A stretch of DNA of 64,000 bases from AG-12 sp027319585 (GCA_027319585.1 DAHVMY010000001.1:70992-134991), one strand, 5' to 3'. Positions 7,864-17,271 are shown, counted from the first letter of the stretch. The notes: generated from the sequence alone by a model not told the origin. Made by a program: numbers and translations.

Positions 7864-9423
7864 ATGCAGGAGACCACCGCCCCAGCATCCCCTCGTCCGG
7901 CGTGGCGGTGGGACCCTCCCACCATCTTCTTCGTGGCGGTGCTGATCCTGGGGTTGGCCGCGTTCACCACGCCGGAGTTCGACCCTGACTTCTGGTGGAC
8001 GGCGCGGATCGGGCTCGAGATCCTGGCGCGGGGTTCGGTGCCCCTCCACAACTACTTCACCTTCACCGCCACGACCCATCCCTTCATCAGCCAGGAGTGG
8101 GGATCCGAGGTGATCGACGCCTGGCTCTACACGCATCTGGGAATGACCGCGGTGATCATGACCTTCGCCATCGCCACCTGGGTCGGCTTCTTCCTGGGGG
8201 TGATCCGGGTGGAGCGAGTAGGACAGTCCCGGTGGGTTCTCGCCGTGGGAGCGGCCCTGGTGCTGATCAGCGGCCTGCAGATCTGGGGCCCCAGCCCGCA
8301 GATGTTCTCCTTCGGGCTCCTGGGCATCCTGTTGACCCTGCTGGACGGCTACCGCCGGCTGCCTCGCCGCTGGCTGCTCGCGCTGCTGGTCCCGCTGTTC
8401 GTGGTCTGGGGCAATCTCCACGGGGGCTTCCTGATCGGGCTCGGGGTGGTGGCGGCCTTCGGGGTGGGGGAGTGGGTGGAGACCTACCTCCGCCGCCCGG
8501 GGGCGATCGGATATCCGGCGCTGCGGCAGCTGCTGCTGGCGTGGGTGGTGGCGGTTCTGGCCCCCATGTTCAATCCCAACGGGACCGGGGTCTACGTCTA
8601 TCCCGCCAAGCTGCTGCTGAGCCACGTCGCCCAGGCGAGCCTCAACGAATGGCAGCCGCCCGACTTCCATTCTCCCGCCGAGATCCCCACCCTGTTCCTG
8701 CTCGTGACCGCGGTGCTGGCCGCGCCATGGGCCCGCCGGGTCCGGGCTTCGGACCTCTTGCTAGCGGGTGCAGGGATGGTGCTGATGCTGTACGCGGTCC
8801 GCGACATTCCGATCTTCGCCGTGCTGGTGCTGCCGCTGTGGTCGGACGGAGTCCATGGCTTCTTCAATGAGCTGGCAACGGCGCGCCGGCTGAGGCCGGT
8901 GCGCCGGCGCCCGGCCCCGGCCTGGTTCGTGGCCGCGGTCCTCATCATCGTGTCCCTGGCGGCGGGCGCCCGCATGGTCGACCAGCTGCACAGCCCCAAG
9001 AACGAGCTCATGGGGTCGGCGTACCCGGTCGCGGTGGGGCGCGTCATCTGCGACGGCCCGCCCGCCCGGGTCTTCGCGCCTTACGGCAGCTCCGGGTGGC
9101 TGCTCTACCGGATCGACCACCGGGTGGCGGCCGGGCGTCACTGTGCTCCGGACCGGGTTTTCATCTTCGGCGAGGTCGTGCTCATGGGCCGCCAGATCCT
9201 ATCTCAATATCTGACCGCCGTCTCCGGAGGGGCCGGGAGCCTGGCGGTCCTGAGGCAGCATCGGGTGAACCTGGTCTGGCAGCCGCGGGGAGCACCGCTC
9301 AGCACACTCCTGCTGAGGACCAGGGGCTGGCGCTGCGTCTTCGCCACCTCCAGCAACATGCTGCTCGCAACCACGGCCAGCGCCCCCGCCTGGCACTCGT
9401 CACGGGCAGGGTGCCCCGGCTGA
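7864..9423 (+). CDS. Multi-spanning membrane protein, GT-C glycosyltransferase-like
   Basis: A 519-residue protein with about ten hydrophobic segments. The first extracytoplasmic loop holds 'FDPDFWWTARIG', then 'GSVPLHNYFTFTA' and 'HPFISQEWGSEV'. This arrangement (acidic D-x-D, WW, then P-x-x-x-x-F and E-W) recurs in polyprenyl-phosphate-dependent GT-C-like proteins, where the Asp after TM1 is catalytic. The C-terminus is a soluble domain. A TAGACT -10 box at 7846-7851 lies 12 nt before the ATG, giving a very short leader. The donor and acceptor are unknown, and a non-catalytic membrane role cannot be excluded. Confidence 0.6.
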   Translation: MQETTAPASPRPAWRWDPPTIFFVAVLILGLAAFTTPEFDPDFWWTARIGLEILARGSVPLHNYFTFTATTHPFISQEWGSEVIDAWLYTHLGMTAVIMTFAIATWVGFFLGVIRVERVGQSRWVLAVGAALVLISGLQIWGPSPQMFSFGLLGILLTLLDGYRRLPRRWLLALLVPLFVVWGNLHGGFLIGLGVVAAFGVGEWVETYLRRPGAIGYPALRQLLLAWVVAVLAPMFNPNGTGVYVYPAKLLLSHVAQASLNEWQPPDFHSPAEIPTLFLLVTAVLAAPWARRVRASDLLLAGAGMVLMLYAVRDIPIFAVLVLPLWSDGVHGFFNELATARRLRPVRRRPAPAWFVAAVLIIVSLAAGARMVDQLHSPKNELMGSAYPVAVGRVICDGPPARVFAPYGSSGWLLYRIDHRVAAGRHCAPDRVFIFGEVVLMGRQILSQYLTAVSGGAGSLAVLRQHRVNLVWQPRGAPLSTLLLRTRGWRCVFATSSNMLLATTASAPAWHSSRAGCPG

Positions 9424-9466
9424 CGGCCGCCCGCTCCGTGAAGGGCAGGCGACCGTCGCGCCGGGC

Positions 9467-10753
9467 CTACGGGTAGATGCCCCGGATCGCGGTGGCGTCG
9501 GCCACCCGCTTCACCGCCAGGCAATACGCCCCCATGCGCAGGGTGGTGTTGTGCTCCTGGGCCAGCTCGTCAACCTGCTGGTAGGCGCGCTCCATGATCT
9601 TGGTGAGCCTGGCGTTGATCTCCTGCTCCTCCCAGAAGAAGGACTGGAGGTCCTGCACCCACTCGAAGTAGGAAACCGTGACGCCGCCGGCGTTGGCGAG
9701 AATGTCGGGCACCACCACCACGCCCCGCTGATGAAAGACGTCGTCCGCCTCCGGGGTGGTCGGGCCGTTGGCGGCTTCCACCACCAGCCGAGCCTGGATC
9801 CTTCCGGCGTTGTCCAAGCTGAACTGGTTCTCCAGAGCCGCCGGCACCAGGATCGTGACCGGCAGCTCCAGCAGGGCGGCGTTGGTGATCTCCTGCTTGG
9901 CCCCCGGGAACCCCCCCACGCGCCCCTGCTTGGCCTGGTGCTGCAGCAGGGCGGCCACATCCAGGCCATCGGGGTTGTAGATCCCGCCGAAGACGTCGGA
10001 GACCGCCACCACCTTGAAACCCTCGGCGTCGAGCAGTTGCGCGCTGACGCTGCCGACGTTGCCGAACCCCTGAATGGCGACGGTGCACTCCTTGGGGTCC
10101 AAGCCCAGCCGGCGACAGGCCTCCAGAGTCACCACCATGACCCCGCGCCCGGTGGCCGCGGGCCGGCCCTCGGAGCCGCCGATGGACAGTGGCTTGCCCG
10201 TCACCGTGGCGGGCACGGAGTACCCCTTCTCCATCGAGATCGTGTCCATGATCCAGGCCATGGTCTGCTGGTTGGTGTTGACGTCGGGAGCGGGGATGTC
10301 GCTCTCCGGCCCGATGAGCAGCGAGATTTCGCTGGCGAATCTGCGGGTCAGATTCTCCAGCTCCTGCTGACTCAGTTCGCCGGGGTCGCAGATCACCCCG
10401 CCCTTGGCGCCTCCGTAGGGCAGGTTGGTAACCGCGCACTTCCAGGTCATCCACATGGAGAGCGCCTTCACCTCATCCAGGCTCACCTGCGGGTGATAGC
10501 GGATCCCCCCCTTGGCGGGTCCGCGGGTGAGGTTGTGCTGCACCCGGTATCCGGTGAAGACGCGGATGCTGCCGTCATCCATCCGGACCGGAAAGTTGAC
10601 GGTGAACTCGCGGCGTACCTCCCGAAGGACGGCGCGCATTCCCGCGTCGAGCTCGAGGATGGAGGCCGCCTGGTCGAACTGCCTCTGGGCGGTGATATAG
10701 GGATTGGCTGGCGCCGCCGTGGCTGCCGGGGTTGTCATGACGCTGTTGGCCAT
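9467..10753 (-). CDS. gdhA: Glutamate dehydrogenase (Glu/Leu/Phe/Val dehydrogenase family)
   Basis: Interconverts glutamate and 2-oxoglutarate plus ammonia with NAD(P). The substrate domain shows 'GPAKGGIRYHP' and 'LPYGGAKGGVICDP' with the catalytic lysine region, then 'DIPAPDVNT' with the catalytic Asp. The Rossmann part has 'AIQGFGNVGSV', and 'EAANGPTTPEA' and 'PDILANAGGVTVSYFEW' are typical of the hexameric enzyme. The 428-aa length fits. The start is ATG 10753, 14 residues into a run with GGAGGG upstream on the coding strand; a 33-residue in-frame extension has no such site. Transcribed alone, convergent with the upstream membrane gene. Confidence 0.93.
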   Translation of the reverse strand: MANSVMTTPAATAAPANPYITAQRQFDQAASILELDAGMRAVLREVRREFTVNFPVRMDDGSIRVFTGYRVQHNLTRGPAKGGIRYHPQVSLDEVKALSMWMTWKCAVTNLPYGGAKGGVICDPGELSQQELENLTRRFASEISLLIGPESDIPAPDVNTNQQTMAWIMDTISMEKGYSVPATVTGKPLSIGGSEGRPAATGRGVMVVTLEACRRLGLDPKECTVAIQGFGNVGSVSAQLLDAEGFKVVAVSDVFGGIYNPDGLDVAALLQHQAKQGRVGGFPGAKQEITNAALLELPVTILVPAALENQFSLDNAGRIQARLVVEAANGPTTPEADDVFHQRGVVVVPDILANAGGVTVSYFEWVQDLQSFFWEEQEINARLTKIMERAYQQVDELAQEHNTTLRMGAYCLAVKRVADATAIRGIYP

Positions 10754-10919
10754 CGACCTGCGCCCTCCAGATTGGCGAATGGTGGATCCGTCCGGTGGGC
10801 GGATTGCCTCAAGCGTAGACCGCTCGGGCAGCCACGTGTCAAGTTCGCCCATTCGCCGTGGCTGGTGCGGGCTCCTCTTGTGGGGGCGGGGATCGGCTCA
10901 ACCCTGGCACCATCTCCTG

Positions 10920-12092
10920 GTGGCGCGATTGAAGCCGGCCGGGCGGCTGGCCAAAGAGCCTTCGGGGTGGGCGGGGGCGCACCCGCCGCGATCCCGAAAC
11001 GGCTGCGAGTCGCGGCCTCCCGCTCTGCTGGAGGCTCTGGTCCAGGGACCGACGTGGATTTTGGCGCGCGCCGAGCCCGGCCTCGGTAGGCTGACCGAGG
11101 CGATCTCGTTCGCCCAGGTGCTGGCGCGCTCGGGTGCCGACCGGCCGGCACTGGTCTACACGAGCCCCGCCGCGCTGCCCCTGGCGGAGCGCTGGCTGCA
11201 CCAGCGGGTTCGCCCCCTGACCCTGGGTGCAGGGCGGGACCCGCAGCAGACCTTGATCGACTCCACCTCCGTGCAGCAGCTGTTGCTCGCGGTCAGGAGG
11301 GGTCGGCCCAGCGCTCTGGTCGTGGATGGGTATCCCCTGCTGCTGCCGCTGCTGCGGTCGGTGGCATCGGCCAAAGTTGTCGCCATGGCCAACCTCCATG
11401 ACCTGCGCAGTCCGGCGCACAGCCCGGGGGCGCGCCTGCTGCAGGAGACCCTCCACGCCAACTCGGATCTCATCGTGGTCAGCGAGCTCCGGCGGAGCTG
11501 GCGGCGGGGTCGCCTGGGCAAAGTGCCCATGCTGCGCATCCCCAGCCTGATCCGGGAGGATGTCGCCGGCCGACGGCCGGGGCCCGGCGGTGCCGGGCGG
11601 GGGGTGGTCGCGGTGCTGGGCGGCGGGAGCCGCGGGGATCAGCGGTTGGAAGCCTCCAACGCAGCCATCCTGCAAGCTCTCGAAGTGGCGGTGGAGCGCG
11701 GTGACCTGCCCTCGTGCCTGGTTTTCACCGGCGGCGACGACCAACTCATGGGACGCTTCCCCAGGCTCGGGTTCGCGGGGGATCCTGCGGAATGCCTGCC
11801 GACACTGGCCGGCGCGGAGCTGGTGATCACCAGGGCGGGCCGGAGCACCCTGGCTGAGGTGCTGGCGGCAGGGCGGCGGGCGGTCGCGGTGATCCCTGAA
11901 TCGGACACCCTCCGTGGCGCCGAGCAGGCTGCCAACGCCGCCAACGCAGCCAGGGTGTCGCCGGCGGTTGTCCCGCTCCCTCTGGCCGAGCTCGACCGAC
12001 TCCCGGGGGCATGCGCTGCAGCACTGGCTGCCACCCCTGCCCGGTGGCACCCCGGCAACCGGGTCCTGCTCAGGGCTCTCAGCACGATCTGA
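10920..12092 (+). CDS. MurG-like (GT-B) glycosyltransferase-related protein
   Basis: About 390 residues with a two-lobed GT-B appearance. The N-lobe has 'GLGRLTEAISFAQVLARSGA', resembling the Gly-rich acceptor loop, and the C-lobe has 'VITRAGRSTLAEVLAAGRRA' and 'AVIPESDTLRGAEQAANA', the nucleotide-sugar-binding region of MurG, UDP-glycosyltransferase and PseG-type proteins (Gly-x-x-T-x-x-E). The exact start is uncertain: GTG 10920 is one option and a TTG near 11059 is another, since neither has a clear ribosome site. Divergent from gdhA. Substrate and pathway unknown. Confidence 0.6.
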   Translation: MARLKPAGRLAKEPSGWAGAHPPRSRNGCESRPPALLEALVQGPTWILARAEPGLGRLTEAISFAQVLARSGADRPALVYTSPAALPLAERWLHQRVRPLTLGAGRDPQQTLIDSTSVQQLLLAVRRGRPSALVVDGYPLLLPLLRSVASAKVVAMANLHDLRSPAHSPGARLLQETLHANSDLIVVSELRRSWRRGRLGKVPMLRIPSLIREDVAGRRPGPGGAGRGVVAVLGGGSRGDQRLEASNAAILQALEVAVERGDLPSCLVFTGGDDQLMGRFPRLGFAGDPAECLPTLAGAELVITRAGRSTLAEVLAAGRRAVAVIPESDTLRGAEQAANAANAARVSPAVVPLPLAELDRLPGACAAALAATPARWHPGNRVLLRALSTI

Positions 12093-12156
12093 GGCAATGA
12101 CGAGCCGCCGGCGACGGATTCGGCGCCCCGTCGCTCGGGGGCGGCGCGGCTTCCGT

Positions 12157-12162
12157 GATAAT
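12157..12162 (+). promoter_or_regulatory. -10 box for the leaderless rhodanese gene
   Basis: GATAAT with a 6-nt gap to the ATG at 12169. No ribosome-binding site is present. Confidence 0.45.
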
Positions 12163-12168
12163 CCCCTC

Positions 12169-12513
12169 ATGACGCCGGTGCTGCCGTTGGAGGTGGAGGA
12201 GGAGACGGCTCGCCACTGGTCGAAGGACGGCGCCGTCTGGCTGGACGTGAGGGAGCGCTCAGAGTTCGAGGAGAAGCACATCCCCGGAGCTTTGTGGATT
12301 CCCATCGGCGAACTGGCCAGCCGCTGGCGCGAACTCCCGGTTGCGGGCCCCGTTGTGGTCTACTGCTCCGCCGGATCGCGGAGCTTTCGCGCGGCCAAGT
12401 TCCTGCGCGAGCACGGCCTGCCTGCGGCGGCGCTGGTTGGCGGGATCAATGAGTGGGTCGCCAAGGGCGGTTCGGTTGATGCTGCGGCTCTGGTTCCCCA
12501 ACCGGCGAACTGA
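12169..12513 (+). CDS. Single-domain rhodanese (sulfurtransferase)
   Basis: A 114-residue rhodanese-homology protein. 'WLDVRERSEFEEKHIPGALW' is the conserved CH2A region and 'VVVYCSAGSRSFRAAKFL' is the active-site loop with the persulfide-forming Cys. 'GLPAAALVGGINEWVAKG' completes the fold. It moves sulfane sulfur between carriers. The start is ATG 12169, 6 nt after a GATAAT box, so the transcript is probably leaderless and separate from the upstream glycosyltransferase. Confidence 0.88.
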   Translation: MTPVLPLEVEEETARHWSKDGAVWLDVRERSEFEEKHIPGALWIPIGELASRWRELPVAGPVVVYCSAGSRSFRAAKFLREHGLPAAALVGGINEWVAKGGSVDAAALVPQPAN

Positions 12514-12587
12514 ACTCGGTCACTTCGCTCCTCCAGCGTGAGAGCATGGGAGGCGAAGACAGTCAAGTAAGAGTCGAGGAGCACTGG

Positions 12588-14627
12588 ATGACCCAATCGG
12601 TTGAGGTGCTGCCCAAAGCCGGCAGCGAGCTGGACAATCTCTGCATCAACACCATCCGCTGCCTGGCGATCGATGGGGTGCAGAAGGCCAACTCCGGGCA
12701 CCCGGGGCTGCCCATGGGCGCGGCCCCGATGGCATACGTCCTCTGGACCAAGTTCCTCCGCCATGACCCTCACGATCCGGCCTGGCCCGATCGCGACCGA
12801 TTCGTGCTCTCCGCGGGCCATGGCTCGATGCTGCTGTACGCGCTCCTTCACCTGACCGGTTATGCGGTATCGATCGAAGATCTGCAGCACTTTCGCACCT
12901 GGGGGTCGATCACCCCCGGTCACCCGGAGCGCGGGCTGACCCCGGGGGTCGAGGTCACCACCGGGCCCTTGGGGCAGGGATTCGGCAACGCCGTCGGGAT
13001 GGCGATTGCGGAGCGGGCGCTGGCCCATCACTACAACCGCCCCGGCCACGAGATCGTCGATCACCGCACGTTTGTGTTGTGTGGCGACGGGGACCTGATG
13101 GAGGGCATCTCATCCGAGGCGGCGTCTTTGGCCGGTCATCTTGGCCTGGGCAAGTTGATCTGCCTGTATGACGACAACCACGTCTCCCTGGACGGCCCCA
13201 CCTCAATGTCCTTCACCGAGGATGTCCTGAAGCGGTTCGAAGCCTATGGGTGGCAGGTCCAACGGGTCGAGGATGGGAGCCTCGATCTGCCGGGTATCGA
13301 GGCGGCGATCGCCGCGGCCGTGGCCGACGAGACCCGCCCCTCGATGATCGCCGTGCGTACCCATATCGGGTACGGTTCCCCCCACAAGCAGGACACCAAC
13401 GCCGCGCACGGCTCGCCGCTCGGTGTGGAGGAGGTGGCGGCCACCAAGCGCGCCTACGGCTGGGATCCGGATCGTTTCTTCTACGTCCCGCCGGAGGCCG
13501 CCGAGCACTTCCGGCAGGCGGTTGACCAGGGCGCCAGCCGCAGCTCGGCCTGGCGTCGGCAGCTCTCCGCCTGGGCCGCGGCCAACCCGGAGCTGGCCGA
13601 GGAGTGGCACCTGGCCCAGTCGGGGGAGCTGCCCACGGGCTGGCGGGACGCCCTGCCCCGCTGGCGAGCCGGGGACAAGCCGCTCGCGACCCGCGCCGCC
13701 GGGGGCCGGGTCCTGAACGCTCTGGCGGAGCGGATCCCCTGGATCCTGGGCGGCGACGCCGACCTCTCGGAATCCACCAAGACCGGAATCGAGGGCGGTG
13801 GGGACTTCGATGGTCAGACCGGGGAGGGCCGCAACCTTCACTTCGGGGTGCGAGAGCATGCCATGGGCGCGGCCTGCAACGGCATGGCCGCGCACGGGGG
13901 TCTGCGCCCCTATAGCGCCACCTTCTTCACCTTCTCCGACTACCAGCGCCCGTCGGTCCGGCTGTCGGCGCTTTCCCACCTGCCGGTGGTTTGGGTATAC
14001 ACCCACGACAGTGTCGGCCTGGGCGAGGATGGGCCCACCCATCAGCCGGTGGAGCAGCTGGCCTCACTCCGGGTGATGCCGAACCTGGTGGTGCTGCGAC
14101 CCGGTGATGCCAACGAGTCCAGCTGGGCCTGGGCGGTGGCCCTGGAGCGCAACCAGGCGCCGACCGCGCTGGTCCTGTCGCGCCAGAACCTGCCCGTCCT
14201 CGAGGGGACCGACCTGCTGGCCGAACAGGGGGTCTTCCACGGCGGCTACGTGCTTCAGGAGGCCGAGGGTGGCGAGCCCCAGGTGATCCTGATCGGGACC
14301 GGCTCCGAACTCAGCCTCTGCGCCGAGGCGCGCGGAACCCTGCAACGAGAGGGGATCCCCACCCGCTTGGTCAGCATGCCATCACTGGAGCTGTTCCGGC
14401 AGCAGCCGTCAGCCTACCGGGAAGAGGTGATGCCGCCTACCGTCACGGCCAGGGTGGCGGTCGAGGCCGGGGTGACCGAGCCGTGGCGGGCGCTGGTGGG
14501 GGAGCGCGGTGCGGTGGTGGGGGTCGACCGCTTCGGCGCTTCGGCCCCCTATCAGGACATCTACCAACATCTCGGGCTCACCGTGGACGCGATTGTGGCC
14601 GCGGCCCGGGGGACGCTTCCCGGATGA
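12588..14627 (+). CDS. tkt: Transketolase
   Basis: A thiamine-diphosphate enzyme of the non-oxidative pentose phosphate pathway that moves two-carbon units between sugar phosphates. Visible marks are 'NSGHPGLPMGAAPMAYVLW' at the N-terminus, 'VTTGPLGQGFGNAVGMAIAE', the TPP motif beginning 'CGDGDLMEGISSEAA' and ending near 'YDDNHVSLDG', and 'FGVREHAMGAACNGMAAHGG' with the catalytic Glu. At 679 aa it is full-length. ATG 12588 has a GAGGAG site upstream and is preferred over 12546. It opens a short operon with pgl and rpe. Confidence 0.95.
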   Translation: MTQSVEVLPKAGSELDNLCINTIRCLAIDGVQKANSGHPGLPMGAAPMAYVLWTKFLRHDPHDPAWPDRDRFVLSAGHGSMLLYALLHLTGYAVSIEDLQHFRTWGSITPGHPERGLTPGVEVTTGPLGQGFGNAVGMAIAERALAHHYNRPGHEIVDHRTFVLCGDGDLMEGISSEAASLAGHLGLGKLICLYDDNHVSLDGPTSMSFTEDVLKRFEAYGWQVQRVEDGSLDLPGIEAAIAAAVADETRPSMIAVRTHIGYGSPHKQDTNAAHGSPLGVEEVAATKRAYGWDPDRFFYVPPEAAEHFRQAVDQGASRSSAWRRQLSAWAAANPELAEEWHLAQSGELPTGWRDALPRWRAGDKPLATRAAGGRVLNALAERIPWILGGDADLSESTKTGIEGGGDFDGQTGEGRNLHFGVREHAMGAACNGMAAHGGLRPYSATFFTFSDYQRPSVRLSALSHLPVVWVYTHDSVGLGEDGPTHQPVEQLASLRVMPNLVVLRPGDANESSWAWAVALERNQAPTALVLSRQNLPVLEGTDLLAEQGVFHGGYVLQEAEGGEPQVILIGTGSELSLCAEARGTLQREGIPTRLVSMPSLELFRQQPSAYREEVMPPTVTARVAVEAGVTEPWRALVGERGAVVGVDRFGASAPYQDIYQHLGLTVDAIVAAARGTLPG

Positions 14628-14724
14628 TCCGCTGCCGGGCCGAGCGGCGAGCGGTCAGGCCGGTGCGCCATGCACCTCGCGGGAGCTGCTACTCGCCTCA
14701 GGGCTCCGGGGGCAGGGTTTGGTG

Positions 14725-15477
14725 ATGGGATCTGCGTTCCACGACCCAAAGGTCAGGGCTCTGGCCGGACCAGGGGAGCTGGCCGAGTTCGCCGCACGCA
14801 CCATGGCGGCGGAGATCCAGCAGGCGGTGGCTGGGCGTGGGGAGGCGGTGGTGGCGCTGCCCGGCGGGACGACCCCTCGCGCAGCCTACGAGATTCTGGC
14901 TGGCCTGCCTGGGGTGGACTGGGCGCGGGTGGTGCTGGTACCCGGAGACGAGCGGATGGTCCCGGTCTCCGACCCCGACTCCAACGAGGGCATGATCCGG
15001 GGCGCCCTGATTTCCCGCATCTCGGGGCCGACTCCGATGCTGCTGGGATGGGAGGTGGAGGAGGGGATGGGGCCGGAGACCGTGGTGGCGCAATTCGAGG
15101 CCCGGCTGCTGGGGGTCGTTCCCGTGGTGGATGGCCGGCTTCAGATCGACTGGGTGGGGCTGGGCATGGGCCCCGATGGCCACACCGCCTCGCTCTTCCC
15201 GGGCCGTGAATACCCCGACGATGCGGTGGCCTTGGCGACCACCCACCCCTCCGGGCAGCGCCGCCTCAGCTTGGGGCCGGGCGTGCTGCGCTCCGGAGCT
15301 CGGGTGCGGTTTCTGCTGGAAGGGGAAGCCAAGGCGGCCACCCTGGCCCGGGTCCTGGAGGGTGGGTACGACCCCGTCGCGTTGCCGGCCCAGCTGGTGG
15401 CCCGCCGGGCGCCGCACTGTGAGGTCTGGTGTGACCGGGCGGCCGCCAGCCAGCTGATCAGAGCCAATGCCGGCTGA
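14725..15477 (+). CDS. pgl: 6-phosphogluconolactonase
   Basis: Hydrolyses 6-phosphogluconolactone in the oxidative pentose phosphate pathway. It belongs to the NagB/SugarP isomerase-like family: 'VVALPGGTTPRAAYEIL' near the N-terminus, 'LVPGDERMVPVSDPDSNEGM' in the centre, and 'WVGLGMGPDGHTASLFPG', the diagnostic pgl motif. The 250-aa length is normal. GTG-ATG at 14722-14727 offers two adjacent starts, and the 98-bp gap from tkt holds no other gene. Its 3' end overlaps rpe by 11 bp. Confidence 0.9.
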   Translation: MGSAFHDPKVRALAGPGELAEFAARTMAAEIQQAVAGRGEAVVALPGGTTPRAAYEILAGLPGVDWARVVLVPGDERMVPVSDPDSNEGMIRGALISRISGPTPMLLGWEVEEGMGPETVVAQFEARLLGVVPVVDGRLQIDWVGLGMGPDGHTASLFPGREYPDDAVALATTHPSGQRRLSLGPGVLRSGARVRFLLEGEAKAATLARVLEGGYDPVALPAQLVARRAPHCEVWCDRAAASQLIRANAG

Positions 15478-16165
15478 GCTCGCGCCCTCCATCCTGGCTG
15501 CGGACTTCACCAAGCTGGGAGAGGAGGTCGCTGCCTGCGAGCGTGCTGGGGCGGATCGGATCCACATCGACGTGATGGACAACCATTTTGTCCCCAACCT
15601 CAGCATGGGCCCGGAGATCGCCGCCGCGTGTCGGCGCAGCTGCGGGCTGCCGCTGGAGGCGCATCTGATGATCGACGAGCCCGACTCGATCATCCCGGCG
15701 TTCGTCGCCGCGGGGGTCGGCCTGATCACGGTCCACTTCGAGGCCTGTCGCCAGCTCCACCGTACGGTGAGCGCGATCCGTCTCCAGGGAGCGCGCCCCG
15801 GGGTCGGCATCAATCCCGCAACCCCGGCCTCCTTTCTCCAGCCGATCCTGGGTGAGATCGACCTCGCGTTGGTGATGTCCGTGGACCCCGGATTCGGAGG
15901 TCAGGCGTTCCAAGCGGGGGCGATCGCTAAGCTTGGGGAGTTGCGTAGCATGATCAACGGTCGTGGCTTGGCGTGTGAACTCGAAGTTGACGGTGGAGTC
16001 GACGCCAGCAACGCCGCCGTGTGCCGGGACGCCGGCGCCTCAGTGCTGGTGGCCGGCACCTCGGTGTTTCGCGCCCCCGGCGGGGTGGCGGCGGGAGTCG
16101 GCTGTCTGCTCGCACAGCTGGGTCGTAGCACCGCTTCGGGCGGCGCGCCACCTGCCATTTCCTGA
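15467..16165 (+). CDS. rpe: Ribulose-phosphate 3-epimerase
   Basis: Converts ribulose-5-phosphate to xylulose-5-phosphate. This TIM-barrel enzyme shows all metal and catalytic positions: 'LAPSILAADFTKLGEEV' (Ser), 'IHIDVMDNHFVPNLSMGP' (Asp/His ligands), 'EAHLMIDEPD' (His), 'VMSVDPGFGGQAF' (Asp) and 'ELEVDGGVDASNA' (Asp). Its ATG lies within the end of pgl, implying translational coupling, and completes a tkt-pgl-rpe cluster. The 232-aa length is normal. Confidence 0.94.
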   Translation: MPAELAPSILAADFTKLGEEVAACERAGADRIHIDVMDNHFVPNLSMGPEIAAACRRSCGLPLEAHLMIDEPDSIIPAFVAAGVGLITVHFEACRQLHRTVSAIRLQGARPGVGINPATPASFLQPILGEIDLALVMSVDPGFGGQAFQAGAIAKLGELRSMINGRGLACELEVDGGVDASNAAVCRDAGASVLVAGTSVFRAPGGVAAGVGCLLAQLGRSTASGGAPPAIS

Positions 16166-16192
16166 TTCGAGTCCCTGGAGGTTCAATGTCGC

Positions 16193-16870
16193 ATGTCCCG
16201 TAGTCCCCTCACGGTCCCCGAGCACCCCGAGCTCCCGCCCGAAGTGCGTCAAGTGTATGTGGAGGTGGACCGCAAGCTTGGTGTCTTCATCCTGCCCCAG
16301 CTGGAGCAGGCCGGCGCCGGCGATGCGGTCGAGCGGGTGCTGCAGCGGGGAGCCGAGCTCGCCAGCCTGGCCGCGACCGGTGACCACGCCGAACTCGCTG
16401 GAAGCTATCGCGCCCTGCTGGCCGAGGCCCAGCGCGAGTTGCGCGAGGCCCGCACCCACGAGGTTCAGCGCGAGGGAGCAGCCCGGCAGGAGCGGCAGCG
16501 CACCGCCCGAATCGACCAGGCTCTGGCGGTTGCGCGAACCCGCCTTCCCGCGGCGCGGCTGGCGCGGCTGGAGCAACAGCTCGCGGCCCTGGATGGGGAC
16601 GGCGGCCCGGAGGAGCGGGTGACCATGGTCGAGGCGGCGGTCCTCGATTGGGAACGGCTGAACCAGACCCGTCAGGCCAGGGAGGCCGAGCGTCTCGCCG
16701 ACCGGGCACACCTGCCGATCCGCCCGCGGCACACGGAGACCTCGCGGAGCCGACGGGCCCGCCGAGATCAGGCCCGCATCGTCGAACTGGCCAGGAGCTT
16801 CGCCCTTGGTGATGCGGCCGCGGTGGGTGCCGGCAACCAGGCTGGGGAGTTGTCAGCCCCCGATCAGTGA
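16193..16870 (+). CDS. Unknown protein, charged and helical
   Basis: 225 residues that I cannot assign to a family. The middle (about 60-160) is rich in Glu, Arg, Ala and Gln in helical register ('AEAQRELREARTHEVQRE'), suggesting a coiled coil. It has no signal peptide or membrane segment. The C-terminus is basic ('RRARRDQARIVELARS'). ATG 16193 follows a GGAGG by about 11 nt. It is 27 bp behind rpe and may be the last gene of that transcript. It converges on the next gene with a 7-bp overlap. GC-rich third positions support coding. Confidence 0.55.
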   Translation: MSRSPLTVPEHPELPPEVRQVYVEVDRKLGVFILPQLEQAGAGDAVERVLQRGAELASLAATGDHAELAGSYRALLAEAQRELREARTHEVQREGAARQERQRTARIDQALAVARTRLPAARLARLEQQLAALDGDGGPEERVTMVEAAVLDWERLNQTRQAREAERLADRAHLPIRPRHTETSRSRRARRDQARIVELARSFALGDAAAVGAGNQAGELSAPDQ

Positions 16871-17271
16871 CGGGAGGTTTCCATCTCCAGCGCCTCGCCC
16901 TCCTCGGCCTCGATGGTGACCCAGTCAGGCTGGCCCAACAGGCGGCTCACCTCGACCATGATCCGTCCCTGGGCGTCGAAGACGGCGTCCTGCACCCTGT
17001 CGATGCTGGGGCGGCTGGAGGCGACCACGGAGGCGAGATCGGGGTCGACCCGGGCCACCTCGGCGTGGCGCAGTTCCTCGGTGATGGCCGGCGGAACGAC
17101 CCTTCGCTCCCGGATCCGAGCGTCCTCGAGGTCTGCCAGCACCCTGTCCAGGTGCTCCAGGTGGGAGCGGTACTTGCGCAGCGTCCTGGTCCGGGCCAGC
17201 CCTTCGTGCTGGCGCCGCAGGATGTCGCGACGGGTGACTCGATACCGATTGTCTCGCTCAGTTGTCATCAT
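16864..17271 (-). CDS. Unknown small protein
   Basis: 135 residues, very basic at the N-terminus ('RYRVTRRDILRRQHEGLART'), acidic at the C-terminus and predicted helical, with no family recognised. The C-terminal part ('VFDAQGRIMVEVSRLLGQP') looks like a short alpha/beta element. The start Met-Met is preceded by GAGGAT. It overlaps the convergent gene at 16193-16870 by 7 bp. The upstream region on its own strand is the long palindrome-rich spacer before the pyruvate dehydrogenase operon, so the two may share regulatory DNA. Confidence 0.5.
   Translation of the reverse strand: MMTTERDNRYRVTRRDILRRQHEGLARTRTLRKYRSHLEHLDRVLADLEDARIRERRVVPPAITEELRHAEVARVDPDLASVVASSRPSIDRVQDAVFDAQGRIMVEVSRLLGQPDWVTIEAEEGEALEMETSRH

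Noticed and set aside
9551..11089. A 512-codon plus-strand frame over gdhA
   Set aside because: It mirrors the glutamate dehydrogenase codons and lacks any family pattern.
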